From assembly GCA_900770335.1 (NCBI GenBank), contig CAAGKD010000123.1:1-43054 (forward strand): 43,054 nt of DNA. The letters run 5' to 3'. Under the pieces are notes generated by a model. That model had not been told where the DNA came from. It saw only the letters and a list, made by a program, of their open reading frames with translations, and searched no databases. Shown piece by piece: positions 23,649-31,925 of this stretch. This DNA comes from an uncultured Sutterella sp. GTDB lineage: Bacteria > Pseudomonadota > Gammaproteobacteria > Burkholderiales > Burkholderiaceae_F. A program made the translations under genes and the position numbers. The number at the start of each line of letters is the position of its first letter. The stretch's first letter is position 1.

Positions 23649-26234
23649 ATGAACGTTGTGAACGGGGAGGTCGGCGAAGCGCCGGCGCGAATGCTTCTTG
23701 GCGCCGCGGCGGATGCGCAGTCGCCGCAGAGCGCACCGACAGCTCCGGCCGCAGCCGCGTCGCCCGGGGAGGGCTTCGCCGAGGAGGAGGATGCGTTCGG
23801 CCCTTGGGTGATCACGGGCGAGGAGCGGCTCTCGGGGGCGGATGCGTACGCCGACCGCTCCGAGGTGACGGTCGGGCCGGGCGGGCGGCTTCTGATCGAG
23901 GACGACGCGGCGCTTTATACGCCGAGGCTCACGGTCGACGGAGGCGTTCTCGAGGTGCGGCGCTCGGAGAGCGTGTGGGGGTATGACGCGGATTCGACGG
24001 ATGCCGCTGCGGTCGGCGGCGACTTCCGGCTCTCTTCGGGCGGTCGCGTGATTTTCGACGAGAGCGCCCGGCTCGAGATGCGCGCCTTCGAGAGCGCGGG
24101 CGGCGCGCTCGAGGTGCGAGGGGCCCTGCGCGTCGAGACGCTTTCGGGCGAGGACGGAGCGGACGGGGAGGGTGAGACGGAGACTTTCGTCCATCCTGCC
24201 AATTCCCTGAGCTTCTCGAGCATGCGCTTCACGGGCGGCCGCACGACGCTTCTCATCGGCGGCGGGGAGGCGGCCGAGGCGCCCGGCGGGGAGACGCACG
24301 CGTACTTCGGCGCCGCGCGCGTCGCGGCCGGATCGGTGACGGTTGATCCGGGCGCGGAGCTCGTCGTTGAGCTTCGCCGGGGCGGGCGCATGCACTGGGG
24401 CGGAGGAGCCCTTGACACGGCGAGCGCCGACTTCTACGGCGTCGACACGCGCCATCCGGACGCAGGAACGCTCTGCGTCATGGGGTCCCTCGAGACGCAG
24501 GGAAGCCACTTCATCACCGTGGGCGAAACGGACCGCACGGCGCTTGACCGCGGGCTCAACCTCCTCGTCGCCGGCAACGGCGTTCTTGAGGTTGACGGCC
24601 CGGCTGCGCGGCTCGCGACGGGCGCGGGAACGCGGACGCACTTCGATCCCGGGGCCGTGCTCTGGATCCTGCCGGGCGTGCCGAAGACGCAGGAGCCGGA
24701 CGACTACGGCGATGCGGACGGATCGGACGATTCTGATGAATCGGGCGGTTCGGACGGGGATGAACCGTCGCCTGCGGCGCTTGGGGCGGCGGCCGGCGGT
24801 CCTGTCGGTTCGGACGGCTCTGACGGATTGGGCGGGGATCCGGCGGGCGACGCCGGCAACTCCGCCGCGGAGATCCCCTCCGAGGGCGTCCTCACGCAGA
24901 TCGATTTCTCGCAGGGCGTCGTCACGGGGCTTGAGAATCTCACGATCCGCCTCAACGAGTCGGGCGAGGAGGCGAGCTTTTACGTGAACGCCGAGGGCCG
25001 CATCGTCTACCAGACGCGGCCGCCCTCCTTTGACGGCCCCTTCAAGGATCTTCTCGAGTCGCTCTGGCTCAATCGGCGCGAGCTAGACACGCCCGCGTTC
25101 TGGCGGAGCCTGCTCACGCTCAACAGCCCCGAGGGGGCGAACGACGCGGTCATGCTGATCACGGGATCGACGGCGCTCTCCGGCACGCGCGAGCGCATGG
25201 CCGCGCGCGACGCGACGCTCTCCGGGGACCTTCTCGGGATGCTCCACTCCGCAGAGCTTCGCGGCCGGGTTCCGGAGCCCGCGCCCGAGGATTCGCTTCG
25301 CAGAAGGCTGCCCGAGGCGATGACGAACATTCCCGTTCTCATCGAGGCCTCGACGGGGCGGAGCCGCACCCGCACGGCGCTGCCCGGAGGCGTCTCCGCG
25401 CAGGTCGACGCCGACGAGACGCGGCTTGCCGCGGCGCTCGTCCTCGGCCGGGGCGACTGGCGTTTCGGACTGCGCGGCGCCTTCATCGAGACCGACCCCG
25501 ACGCGAGCCGGATGATGCTTCACGGATGGGCGCCCGTGGCGTTCGAGACCTCGAGCGAGACCTCCTCCGTCACGGGGTTCGCGCGGCTTTCGTCCGGCCG
25601 CACGGAGATTCTCGCCGACCTCACCTGGACGCAGTCCTCCGACAAGGCGAGCGTCTTTCTCGTCGACGACTTCGTGCGCGCCGAGGGCGTGAAGCGCACG
25701 CTCTGGTCGGCGGGCGTCCTCGCGAGCCATGAGCTCGCGCGCTGGGACGGCTGGGGCGAATGGACGATTTCCGGGCTTGCGGGCCTGCGCGGCTGGCGCT
25801 GGGAGGGCGTTGACGCGAGCTGGAGCGCCTCCGGGGGCGAGGTGCTGCGCACGCGCGAGAAGGGCGAGACGGGCGCGACGGCTTCGGCGGGCGCCTCCCT
25901 GCGCGGCGGCGCGTCGATTCCTCGCGCGGTCGGGTGGCCCGAGTTCGTGGCGAGCCGCCTGCCCGCGCGCGTCGAGCTCGAGGCTTCGGCGGCGGCGCAT
26001 GCGAGCTCGGCGCGCTCGGGCTCGATGATGGTCGAATCGCCTTCGGCGCCGGGCGTCGCCGGAGCGCTTCCCCTCGAGGGGCTCGAGCGGCTGCGCCTCT
26101 CGGCCTCCGTCGCGGCGGCCGTGCAGTTTCCCGCCACGCGCCTCGAGCTTGGGGCGTCCTTCGTGAGTGCGGGATCGGCGCACCGGGCAGCCTCGCTCTC
26201 GGCGCGGCTCTCGTGGGTCTTCAACGAAATCTGA
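23649..26234 (+). CDS. Autotransporter-like outer-membrane protein lacking a visible signal peptide
   Basis: About 861 residues from ATG 23649 (GGGGAG at ribosome-binding distance); TTG 23601 would add 16 more. The N-terminal ~350 residues are Gly/Thr/Val-rich short beta repeats (VTVGPGGRLLIEDDAALYTPRLTVDGGVLEV), typical of an autotransporter passenger. Residues ~355-410 form an acidic Ser/Asp/Gly-rich linker (DGSDDSDESGGSDGDE). The C-terminal ~280 residues alternate like a 12-strand barrel (GDWRFGLRGAFIETD, SVTGFARLSSGRTEILADLTWTQ, RLRLSASVAAAVQFPATRLELGASF) and end SARLSWVFNEI. No N-terminal hydrophobic export signal is seen in either start choice (MNVVNGEVGEAPARMLLGAA), which is odd for this class. 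It may be a truncated or mis-started gene. It is monocistronic, between two transcription units. The 23366-23648 leader holds no other gene I can support. Confidence 0.6.
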   Translation: MNVVNGEVGEAPARMLLGAAADAQSPQSAPTAPAAAASPGEGFAEEEDAFGPWVITGEERLSGADAYADRSEVTVGPGGRLLIEDDAALYTPRLTVDGGVLEVRRSESVWGYDADSTDAAAVGGDFRLSSGGRVIFDESARLEMRAFESAGGALEVRGALRVETLSGEDGADGEGETETFVHPANSLSFSSMRFTGGRTTLLIGGGEAAEAPGGETHAYFGAARVAAGSVTVDPGAELVVELRRGGRMHWGGGALDTASADFYGVDTRHPDAGTLCVMGSLETQGSHFITVGETDRTALDRGLNLLVAGNGVLEVDGPAARLATGAGTRTHFDPGAVLWILPGVPKTQEPDDYGDADGSDDSDESGGSDGDEPSPAALGAAAGGPVGSDGSDGLGGDPAGDAGNSAAEIPSEGVLTQIDFSQGVVTGLENLTIRLNESGEEASFYVNAEGRIVYQTRPPSFDGPFKDLLESLWLNRRELDTPAFWRSLLTLNSPEGANDAVMLITGSTALSGTRERMAARDATLSGDLLGMLHSAELRGRVPEPAPEDSLRRRLPEAMTNIPVLIEASTGRSRTRTALPGGVSAQVDADETRLAAALVLGRGDWRFGLRGAFIETDPDASRMMLHGWAPVAFETSSETSSVTGFARLSSGRTEILADLTWTQSSDKASVFLVDDFVRAEGVKRTLWSAGVLASHELARWDGWGEWTISGLAGLRGWRWEGVDASWSASGGEVLRTREKGETGATASAGASLRGGASIPRAVGWPEFVASRLPARVELEASAAAHASSARSGSMMVESPSAPGVAGALPLEGLERLRLSASVAAAVQFPATRLELGASFVSAGSAHRAASLSARLSWVFNEI

Positions 26235-26293
26235 CATTGTGAGGAAATGCGACCGCCGGCGGCCCGCCGGCGGCGCGCGGCTCCAAGCTTTCC

Positions 26294-26299
26294 TAGAAT
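26294..26299 (+). promoter_or_regulatory. Candidate -10 for relA
   Basis: TAGAAT in CCTAGAATGATC, 102 bp before the relA start. The preceding stretch is a GC-rich palindrome (26253-26273) with no -35 match. Confidence 0.35.
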
Positions 26300-26401
26300 G
26301 ATCTCGGAGAGACGCTTCGCCGACGGCGCCCCGGAGAAGAGGGCGCGGGACGGAGCGGCCGTCATGGCAGCCAATCGAAACCGAAACATCTGGGGAGGCA
26401 C

Positions 26402-28522
26402 ATGGAACCGACGCAAAGCCGGCCCGCCGCTGATCCGGGGCTCGCAAGGAGCCTCGTCGAGCCGATCTATTCCGGACAGGCGCTCGGAACGGGCGAGCCC
26501 GTTCTCTCGCATGCCGACGGCGTCGCCGGCATCCTGCGCGGAATAAGGAACGACCCAGAGCTCATCTGCGCCGCCTACCTCTTCAACGTTCCGAAGTACG
26601 TCGCGAACTCCGCCGACTGGATCACGAAGAGCTTCGGCGAGGCCGTGGCGGGCCTTGTCGCTGAGCACGGCAAGATGAACGACATCTCCAAGCGCGCCCG
26701 CACCGACTCGGGCGAGGCGAGCGCCGCGGTGCAGCCCGAGGCGCTGCGCCGCATGTTCCTCGCCATGTGCCAGGACCTGCGCGTGGTGCTTCTCAAGCTC
26801 GCGAGCCGCCTGCAGACGCTGAGGTGGTTCGCCGCCTCGCGCGCCGAGGGCGCCGTGGAGTTCGGCGCCGAAACGCTCGCGATCTACGCGCCCCTTGCCA
26901 ACCGCCTCGGCATCTGGCAGATCAAGTGGGAGCTCGAGGACCTGTCGCTGCGCTTCACGCGCCCCGACGAGTACCGCGCCATCGCCGAGGAGCTCGACGA
27001 GTCGCGCGAGGAGCGGCTCGACTTCATGAAGCACGCCGTCGAGAAGGTGAGGCGCCTGCTTGCCGAGCACTCGATCGAGGCCGAGGTCTCCGGACGCCCC
27101 AAGCACATCTACTCGATCTGGAAGAAGATGCAGCGCAAGCACTTGCGCTTCGATCAGCTCTTTGACGTGCGCGCCGTGCGCATCATCGTCGGCACCGTCG
27201 AGCAGTGCTACGAGGTGCTCTCGATCGTGCAGGAGAACTTCAACGTCCTCTCCAAGGAATACGACGACTACATCGCCAACCCCAAGCCCAACGGCTACCA
27301 GTCGCTCCACACGGTCGTCACGGACAGCGCCGGCCGTGCGATCGAGGTGCAGATCCGCACCCGCGCGATGCATGAGTTCGCCGAGCTCGGCGTGGCCGCG
27401 CACTGGCGCTACAAGGAGGCGGGCAACTCCAACGGCGTCTCCGAGGCCGAGGAGCAGCGCGTCGCCTGGCTGCGTCAGCTGCTCGCCTGGCGCACCGACA
27501 TGGGCGCGGACCCGCGCGCGGACGCCCATGCCGTCGAGGACGACCACGTCTACTGCCTCACGCCCCAGGGGCGCGTGGTGGAGCTGCCCGTCGGAGCGAC
27601 CCCCGTGGACTTCGCCTACATGGTCCACACGCAGCTCGGCCACCGCTGCCGCGGCGCGAAGGTCGACGGCGCGATGGTTCCGCTCAACACTCGCCTGCAC
27701 ACGGGCGAGACCGTCGAGATCATCGCCGGCAAGATCGGCCAGCCCTCGCGCGACTGGTTGAATCCCGAGCTCGGCTATGCGGCGAGCCCCCGCACGCGCA
27801 ACAAGGTGCGCCAGTGGTTCAACGCCCAGCAGCAGGCTCAGCTCCAGGACGAGGGGCGCGAGCGCCTCGACAAGGAGCTCGCGCGCCTGGGCAAGACCGC
27901 CGTCAAGCTCGACGACCTCGCCAAGCGCCTCGGCTTTGACTCCGTCGAGGAGCTCTGCATCGCCTTCGCCCGCGAGGAGATCACGCTCACCGCGCTCGCC
28001 CAGGCCGTGCAGCCCCCGAAGGTCGAGGAGCCCGCGAAGGACCATGAGATCATCGTGCGCGAGGCTTCGGCCTCCTCGAAGAAGGGCAGGGTCCTCGTGG
28101 TCGGCATGGATTCGCTCCTCACGCAGCTCGCACGCTGCTGCCACCCGGTGCCGCCCGACGAGATCGTCGGCTACGTCACGCGCGGCAGGGGCGTCACGAT
28201 CCATCGGGCCGACTGCCCGAACCTGCGCAACATGATCGACCAGGACCACGACCGTCTGATCGAGGTGAGCTGGGGCGGGGCGGGCGAGGCGATCTACCCC
28301 GCCGAGATCCTCGTCATCGCGCAGGACCGCCCCGGGATGATGAAGGACCTCTCGGAGGCGCTGCAGCGCGAGAAGGTGCACGTGACGGGCATCAACTCGA
28401 TGATCGTCAAGGGTGATCAGCACATGCGCTTCTCCGTCGAGGTGCCCGGGGGCGACGCGATGCAGCAGATCCTCCACGGCCTGAGGCAGGTCTCGGGCGT
28501 GCTTGCGGCGCGCCGCATGTGA
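26402..28522 (+). CDS. relA: (p)ppGpp synthetase RelA
   Basis: A 706-residue RelA-type alarmone synthetase making (p)ppGpp on stalled ribosomes. The HD hydrolase domain is degenerate: where active enzymes have HDxxED, this reads AAYLFNVPKYV (about 58-67), so hydrolysis is unlikely. The synthetase domain has RPKHIYSIWKKM and EYDDYIANPKPNGYQSLHT, with the acidic EXDD pattern typical of synthesis-only RelA rather than the RXKD of bifunctional SpoT/Rel. TGS (DHVYCLTPQGRVVELPVGATPVD), zinc-finger-like CCHPVPPDEIVGY...HRADCPN and C-terminal ACT domains follow in order. The start ATG has GGGAGG upstream. A separate SpoT hydrolase must exist elsewhere if this is true. It ends at a terminator whose T run overlaps the tRNA-Val promoter. 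Confidence 0.95.
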   Translation: MEPTQSRPAADPGLARSLVEPIYSGQALGTGEPVLSHADGVAGILRGIRNDPELICAAYLFNVPKYVANSADWITKSFGEAVAGLVAEHGKMNDISKRARTDSGEASAAVQPEALRRMFLAMCQDLRVVLLKLASRLQTLRWFAASRAEGAVEFGAETLAIYAPLANRLGIWQIKWELEDLSLRFTRPDEYRAIAEELDESREERLDFMKHAVEKVRRLLAEHSIEAEVSGRPKHIYSIWKKMQRKHLRFDQLFDVRAVRIIVGTVEQCYEVLSIVQENFNVLSKEYDDYIANPKPNGYQSLHTVVTDSAGRAIEVQIRTRAMHEFAELGVAAHWRYKEAGNSNGVSEAEEQRVAWLRQLLAWRTDMGADPRADAHAVEDDHVYCLTPQGRVVELPVGATPVDFAYMVHTQLGHRCRGAKVDGAMVPLNTRLHTGETVEIIAGKIGQPSRDWLNPELGYAASPRTRNKVRQWFNAQQQAQLQDEGRERLDKELARLGKTAVKLDDLAKRLGFDSVEELCIAFAREEITLTALAQAVQPPKVEEPAKDHEIIVREASASSKKGRVLVVGMDSLLTQLARCCHPVPPDEIVGYVTRGRGVTIHRADCPNLRNMIDQDHDRLIEVSWGGAGEAIYPAEILVIAQDRPGMMKDLSEALQREKVHVTGINSMIVKGDQHMRFSVEVPGGDAMQQILHGLRQVSGVLAARRM

Positions 28523-28554
28523 CCGGCGGCGGCCTGAGGCAGGCCGCCCGGACG

Positions 28555-28592
28555 GGCCCGGCGGATTTTCCGCCGGGCCTTGCATTTTTTTT
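28555..28592 (+). terminator. relA terminator
   Basis: GGCCCGGCGGA (28555-28565) and TCCGCCGGGCC (28569-28579) make a perfect 11-bp stem with a 3-nt loop, followed by TTGCA and eight T. Confidence 0.92.
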
Positions 28593-28608
28593 AAACCCTC
28601 TGTATAGT
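28580..28608 (+). promoter_or_regulatory. tRNA-Val promoter, embedded in the relA terminator tail
   Basis: TTGCAT (28580-28585) and TATAGT (28603-28608) are separated by 17 bp. The -35 starts at the base after the relA terminator stem and the spacer includes its T run. The expected start is ~25 nt before the first tRNA. Confidence 0.75.
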
Positions 28609-28639
28609 TCGCATCTCACAGCGCTTCTGAAGCACTCTC

Positions 28640-28716
28640 AGGCACGTAGCTCAGTTGGTTAGAGCATCACCTTGACATGGTGGGGGTCGTTGGTTCGAAT
28701 CCAATCGTGCCTACCA
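28640..28716 (+). tRNA. tRNA-Val (anticodon GAC), copy 1
   Basis: A 77-nt tRNA with CCA encoded: acceptor AGGCACG/CGTGCCT, D arm GCTC...GAGC, anticodon loop TTGACAT (GAC), T loop TTCGAAT. Identical to the second copy 91 nt downstream. Confidence 0.97.
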
Positions 28717-28807
28717 AGAGAACTTCAAAGAGCGTTGAGCCGGTTCAGGGACCGGCGGCGACGAGGAATCGCGAAAGCGTGAGCCCGGAGCAGGAAAAAA
28801 CCTTGAC

Positions 28808-28884
28808 AGGCACGTAGCTCAGTTGGTTAGAGCATCACCTTGACATGGTGGGGGTCGTTGGTTCGAATCCAATCGTGCCTACCA
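28808..28884 (+). tRNA. tRNA-Val (anticodon GAC), copy 2
   Basis: An exact 77-nt duplicate of the upstream tRNA-Val, with CCA. The 91-nt spacer between them has a small hairpin (GCCGGT...ACCGGC) but no promoter of its own that I trust. Confidence 0.97.
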
Positions 28885-28999
28885 GAATTTTTTGGGATTG
28901 CTGATGATGCCGTTCATTCAGATGGCTGTGCGAACAACAGCGCTCCGTCTAAACAGATAGGGCGTGGGCGCATCGTTGTCAGCAGACTCAAAGCAAAAG

Positions 29000-29032
29000 A
29001 AAAGTGCGGCTCAAGGCCCGCACTTTTTTTTT
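29000..29032 (+). terminator. Terminator or attenuator between tRNA-Val and thrS
   Basis: AAAGTGCGG (29001-29009) pairs with CCGCACTTT (29018-29026) and runs into nine T. It ends only ~28 nt before the thrS ATG, so no full promoter fits after it. thrS must be expressed by read-through or regulated antitermination. Confidence 0.85.
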
Positions 29033-29060
29033 GCCCGCAATTTCTTGTGAGGATTGAAAA

Positions 29061-30977
29061 ATGGTAGCAGTCACCCTTCCTGACGGATCCAGGCGCGAGT
29101 TCCCCGGCGCGGTCACTGTCGCGGAAATCGCAGCCTCCATCGGCGCGGGCCTCGCGAAGGCCGCGCTCGCCGGCCGCGTCGACGGCAAGCTCGTCGACCT
29201 CTCCACGCGCGTCGAGCAGGACGCCTCGGTCGCGATCGTCACGGGCCGAGACCCCGAGGGCCTTGAGATCATCCGTCACTCGACCGCGCACCTGATGGCG
29301 CAGGCCGTCAAGGAGCTCTTCCCCGAGGCGCAGGTGACGATCGGGCCGGCGATCGAGAACGGCTTCTACTATGACTTCTCCTATTCGCGTCCCTTCACGC
29401 CCGAGGATTTGAAGACGATCGAGGAGCGCATGGACGAGCTCGTGAAGAAGAACATCCCCATCCATCGCGAGGTGATGACCCGCGAGGAGGCGATCAGCTT
29501 CTTCAAGGGCCTCGGCGAATCCTACAAGGCCGAGCTCGTCGAGGCGATCCCTGAGGGCGAGACGATCTCGCTTTACCGCCAGGGCGACTTCGTCGACCTC
29601 TGCCGCGGCCCCCACGTCCCGTCGACGGGGTGCCTGAAGGTCCACCACCTCATGAAGGTTGCGGGCGCCTACTGGCGCGGCGACAGCAAGAACGAGATGC
29701 TCCAGCGCATCTACGGCACCGCCTGGGCCACGAAGGACGAGCAGAAGGCCTATCTCAAGATGCTCGAGGAGGCCGAGAAGCGCGACCACCGCCGCCTCGG
29801 CCGCGAGCTCGATCTCTTCCATCTCCAGGACGAGGCCCCGGGCATGGTCTTCTGGCATCCGCGCGGATGGGCCCTCTGGCAGGTGATCGAGCAGTACATG
29901 CGCCGCGTCTACCAGGACAACGGCTACCAGGAGGTCAAGGCGCCGCAGCTCCTCGACCGCTCGCTCTGGGAGCGCTCGGGCCACTGGGCCAAGTACCGCA
30001 GCAACATGTTCACGACCGAGTCGGAGAACCGATACTACGCCCTGAAGCCGATGAACTGCCCGGGCCACATCCAGCTCTTCAACTCCAAGCTGCGCAGCTA
30101 CCGCGACCTGCCGCTTCGCTTCGGCGAGTTCGGCCAGTGCCACCGCAACGAGGCCTCCGGCGCCCTGCACGGCCTCATGCGCGTGCGCGGCTTCACGCAG
30201 GACGACGGCCACATCTTCTGCACCGAGGACCAGATCCTTGAGGAATGCGAGCACTTCACCGCGCTCGTGCAGAAGGTCTACGCCGACTTCGGCTTCAAGG
30301 ACATCGCCTACAAGGTCGCGACCCGTCCGGCCATGCGCATCGGCGAGGACGCCGTGTGGGACAAGGCCGAGCACGCCCTGATGTCGAGCCTTGAGGCGCT
30401 CGGCATCAAGTACGAGATCCTCGAGGGCGAGGGCGCCTTCTACGGCCCCAAGGTTGAGTACCACCTCAAGGACTGCCTCGGCCGCTCCTGGCAGTGCGGC
30501 ACGATCCAGGTCGACTTCCAGATGCCGGGCCGCCTCGGCGCCGAGTACGTGGGCGAGGACAACTCGCGCAAGGTTCCGGTGATGCTCCACCGCGCCATCC
30601 TGGGCTCGCTCGAGCGCTGGATCGGCATGCTGATCGAGGAGTTCTCGGGCGCCTTCCCGCTCTGGCTCGCCCCGGTCCAGGTCGCCGTCGCGCCGATCAC
30701 GGACAACCAGGCCGCCTATGCGCAGCAGGTCGCCGACAGGCTCCACGCCGCGCGCGTGCGTGTCATCACTGATTTGCGCGGGGAAAAGATCAACTATAAA
30801 ATTCGCGAGCTCAGCCTGCAGAAGATCCCCTACATTCTCGTCGTCGGCGAGAAGGAGGCGCAGGCGGGGACGGTTTCCGTGCGCATGCGCGGCGGCGTCG
30901 ATCTCGGCGTGATCAAGGTCGAGGACTTCCTCGCCCGCGTCGAGGCCGAGAGCGAGAGCCGCGGCCGCGCCGAGTGA
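29061..30977 (+). CDS. thrS: Threonyl-tRNA synthetase
   Basis: A 638-residue class II synthetase charging tRNA-Thr (E. coli 642). The N-terminal TGS domain (1-61, VAVTLPDGSRREFPGAVTVAEIA) is followed by the editing domain with HSTAHLMAQAVKELFP and the C-x3-H pair in DLCRGPHVPSTG. The catalytic core has ALKPMNCPGHIQLF with the zinc-ligand Cys, and FRFGEFGQCHRNE-type motif 2. The C-terminal anticodon-binding domain is VQVAVAPITDNQ...DLRGEKINYKIREL. GAGG at 29049 precedes the ATG. It is the first protein gene of the thrS-infC-rpmI-rplT block. Confidence 0.98.
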   Translation: MVAVTLPDGSRREFPGAVTVAEIAASIGAGLAKAALAGRVDGKLVDLSTRVEQDASVAIVTGRDPEGLEIIRHSTAHLMAQAVKELFPEAQVTIGPAIENGFYYDFSYSRPFTPEDLKTIEERMDELVKKNIPIHREVMTREEAISFFKGLGESYKAELVEAIPEGETISLYRQGDFVDLCRGPHVPSTGCLKVHHLMKVAGAYWRGDSKNEMLQRIYGTAWATKDEQKAYLKMLEEAEKRDHRRLGRELDLFHLQDEAPGMVFWHPRGWALWQVIEQYMRRVYQDNGYQEVKAPQLLDRSLWERSGHWAKYRSNMFTTESENRYYALKPMNCPGHIQLFNSKLRSYRDLPLRFGEFGQCHRNEASGALHGLMRVRGFTQDDGHIFCTEDQILEECEHFTALVQKVYADFGFKDIAYKVATRPAMRIGEDAVWDKAEHALMSSLEALGIKYEILEGEGAFYGPKVEYHLKDCLGRSWQCGTIQVDFQMPGRLGAEYVGEDNSRKVPVMLHRAILGSLERWIGMLIEEFSGAFPLWLAPVQVAVAPITDNQAAYAQQVADRLHAARVRVITDLRGEKINYKIRELSLQKIPYILVVGEKEAQAGTVSVRMRGGVDLGVIKVEDFLARVEAESESRGRAE

Positions 30978-31015
30978 GCGCTGGAACAGTGTTCTGATTT
31001 TTCGGGAGAAGAGCC

Positions 31016-31537
31016 ATAGCTCAAGATCGCAAGCATCGGATCAATGGTGAGATCCGAGTTCCTGAGGTCCGACTGACCGGCGTCGATGGCGCCCAGATCG
31101 GTATTGTCCGCACGTCCGAAGCCCTTCGCATGGCCGAGGACGCGGAGGTTGATCTCGTCGAGGTGGCGCCCAACGCGACGCCGCCCGTCTGCCGCCTGAT
31201 GGATTACGGCAAGTTCCGCTATCAGGAGCAGAAGAAGGCCCAGGAAGCCAAGGCGAAGCAGAAGGTCGTGCAGATCAAGGAAGTCAAGTTCCGTCCGGCG
31301 ACGGACGAGAACGACTTCCAGACGAAGCTGCGCAGCCTCGTGCGCTTTCTCTCCGACGGCGACAAGGCCAAGATCACGCTGCGCTTCCGCGGGCGCGAGA
31401 TGGCCCATCAGCAGTTCGGCGCGCAGCTCATGGAGCGCGTGCAGCAGGAGCTCGCTGACGTCGCCCAGGTCGAGCATGCGCCCAAGCTCGAGGGTCGTCA
31501 GATGATCATGGTCCTCGCTCCGAAAAAGAAGCGCTGA
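31016..31537 (+). CDS. infC: Translation initiation factor IF-3 (AUA start codon)
   Basis: IF-3 binds the 30S subunit and rejects non-canonical start codons and initiator mismatches. From the AUA at 31016 the protein is 173 residues, AQDRKHRINGEIRVPEVRLTG..., matching the complete N-terminal domain, the linker (KKAQEAKAKQKVVQIKE) and the C-terminal domain (KITLRFRGREMAHQQFG...GRQMIMVLAPKKKR). The first ATG in frame (31130) would remove ~38 conserved residues, and no ATG, GTG or TTG lies in frame between it and the stop at 30995-30997. GGGAG (31004-31008) is at proper distance to the AUA. Rare AUU/AUA/AUC starts are known for infC and allow autoregulation by IF-3 itself. Confidence 0.9.
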   Translation: MAQDRKHRINGEIRVPEVRLTGVDGAQIGIVRTSEALRMAEDAEVDLVEVAPNATPPVCRLMDYGKFRYQEQKKAQEAKAKQKVVQIKEVKFRPATDENDFQTKLRSLVRFLSDGDKAKITLRFRGREMAHQQFGAQLMERVQQELADVAQVEHAPKLEGRQMIMVLAPKKKR

Positions 31538-31706
31538 TCGCCTGCACATTCCGGAAAGTTCGGATACAATCCAAATCTTTCGCGCCGACCGGTCCGGTTC
31601 ATCCCCGGACCGGCGACGGCATAACAAGTGGTCCCGGGCCCTTGTGAAGCGTCGTCCCGCATTTGGGGCGATCGCCTGCGGACTATCCAATAAAGAGGAA
31701 CGGCAA
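31538..31706 (+). promoter_or_regulatory. rpmI leader region with strong hairpin
   Basis: The 169-nt gap between infC and rpmI contains GATACAAT at 31563-31570 (possible -10, weak -35). A perfect 9-bp stem CCGGTCCGG (31589-31597)/CCGGACCGG (31605-31613) follows, with a 7-nt loop and no T run. A GC-rich segment leads to the rpmI ribosome site. In proteobacteria this position often holds the L20 autoregulatory leader, but I cannot match it to that structure base by base. Confidence 0.4.
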
Positions 31707-31904
31707 ATGCCGAAGATGAAGACCAAGCGCGCCGCCGCCAAGCGGTTCAAGCCGCGCGCCAGCGGCTCGATCAAGCGCGCCCACGCCACGAAGCGCCACA
31801 TCCTTTCCCACCGCACGACGAAGAACAAGCGTCAGCTGCGCGGCATGGTCACGGTGCACGAGTCGGACATCAAGTCCGTCAAGCGCATGCTGCCCTACGC
31901 CTAA
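31707..31904 (+). CDS. rpmI: 50S ribosomal protein L35
   Basis: A 65-residue very basic ribosomal protein of the large subunit. The signature MPKMKTKRAAAKRFKPRASG near the N-terminus and HATKRHILSHRTTKNKRQLRG are complete. AAAGAGGAA lies 9 nt before the ATG. It is followed 21 nt later by rplT. Confidence 0.98.
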   Translation: MPKMKTKRAAAKRFKPRASGSIKRAHATKRHILSHRTTKNKRQLRGMVTVHESDIKSVKRMLPYA

Positions 31905-31925
31905 TATCAAGAAAGGAGATAAGAG

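Noticed and set aside
26253..26273. GC palindrome after the autotransporter gene as a terminator
   Set aside because: Nine perfect pairs but no T run; could stall polymerase but is not a standard intrinsic terminator.
25520..28585. More than 1,000-codon open frame antisense to relA and the autotransporter end
   Set aside because: Spans two genes and a terminator, with a biased composition and no domains.
28803..28808. TTGACA before the second tRNA-Val as a second promoter
   Set aside because: A -10 at the right distance would lie inside the tRNA and none is there; the match overlaps the tRNA 5' base.
31130..31132. ATG as infC start
   Set aside because: Would delete conserved N-terminal domain residues present upstream in the same frame.
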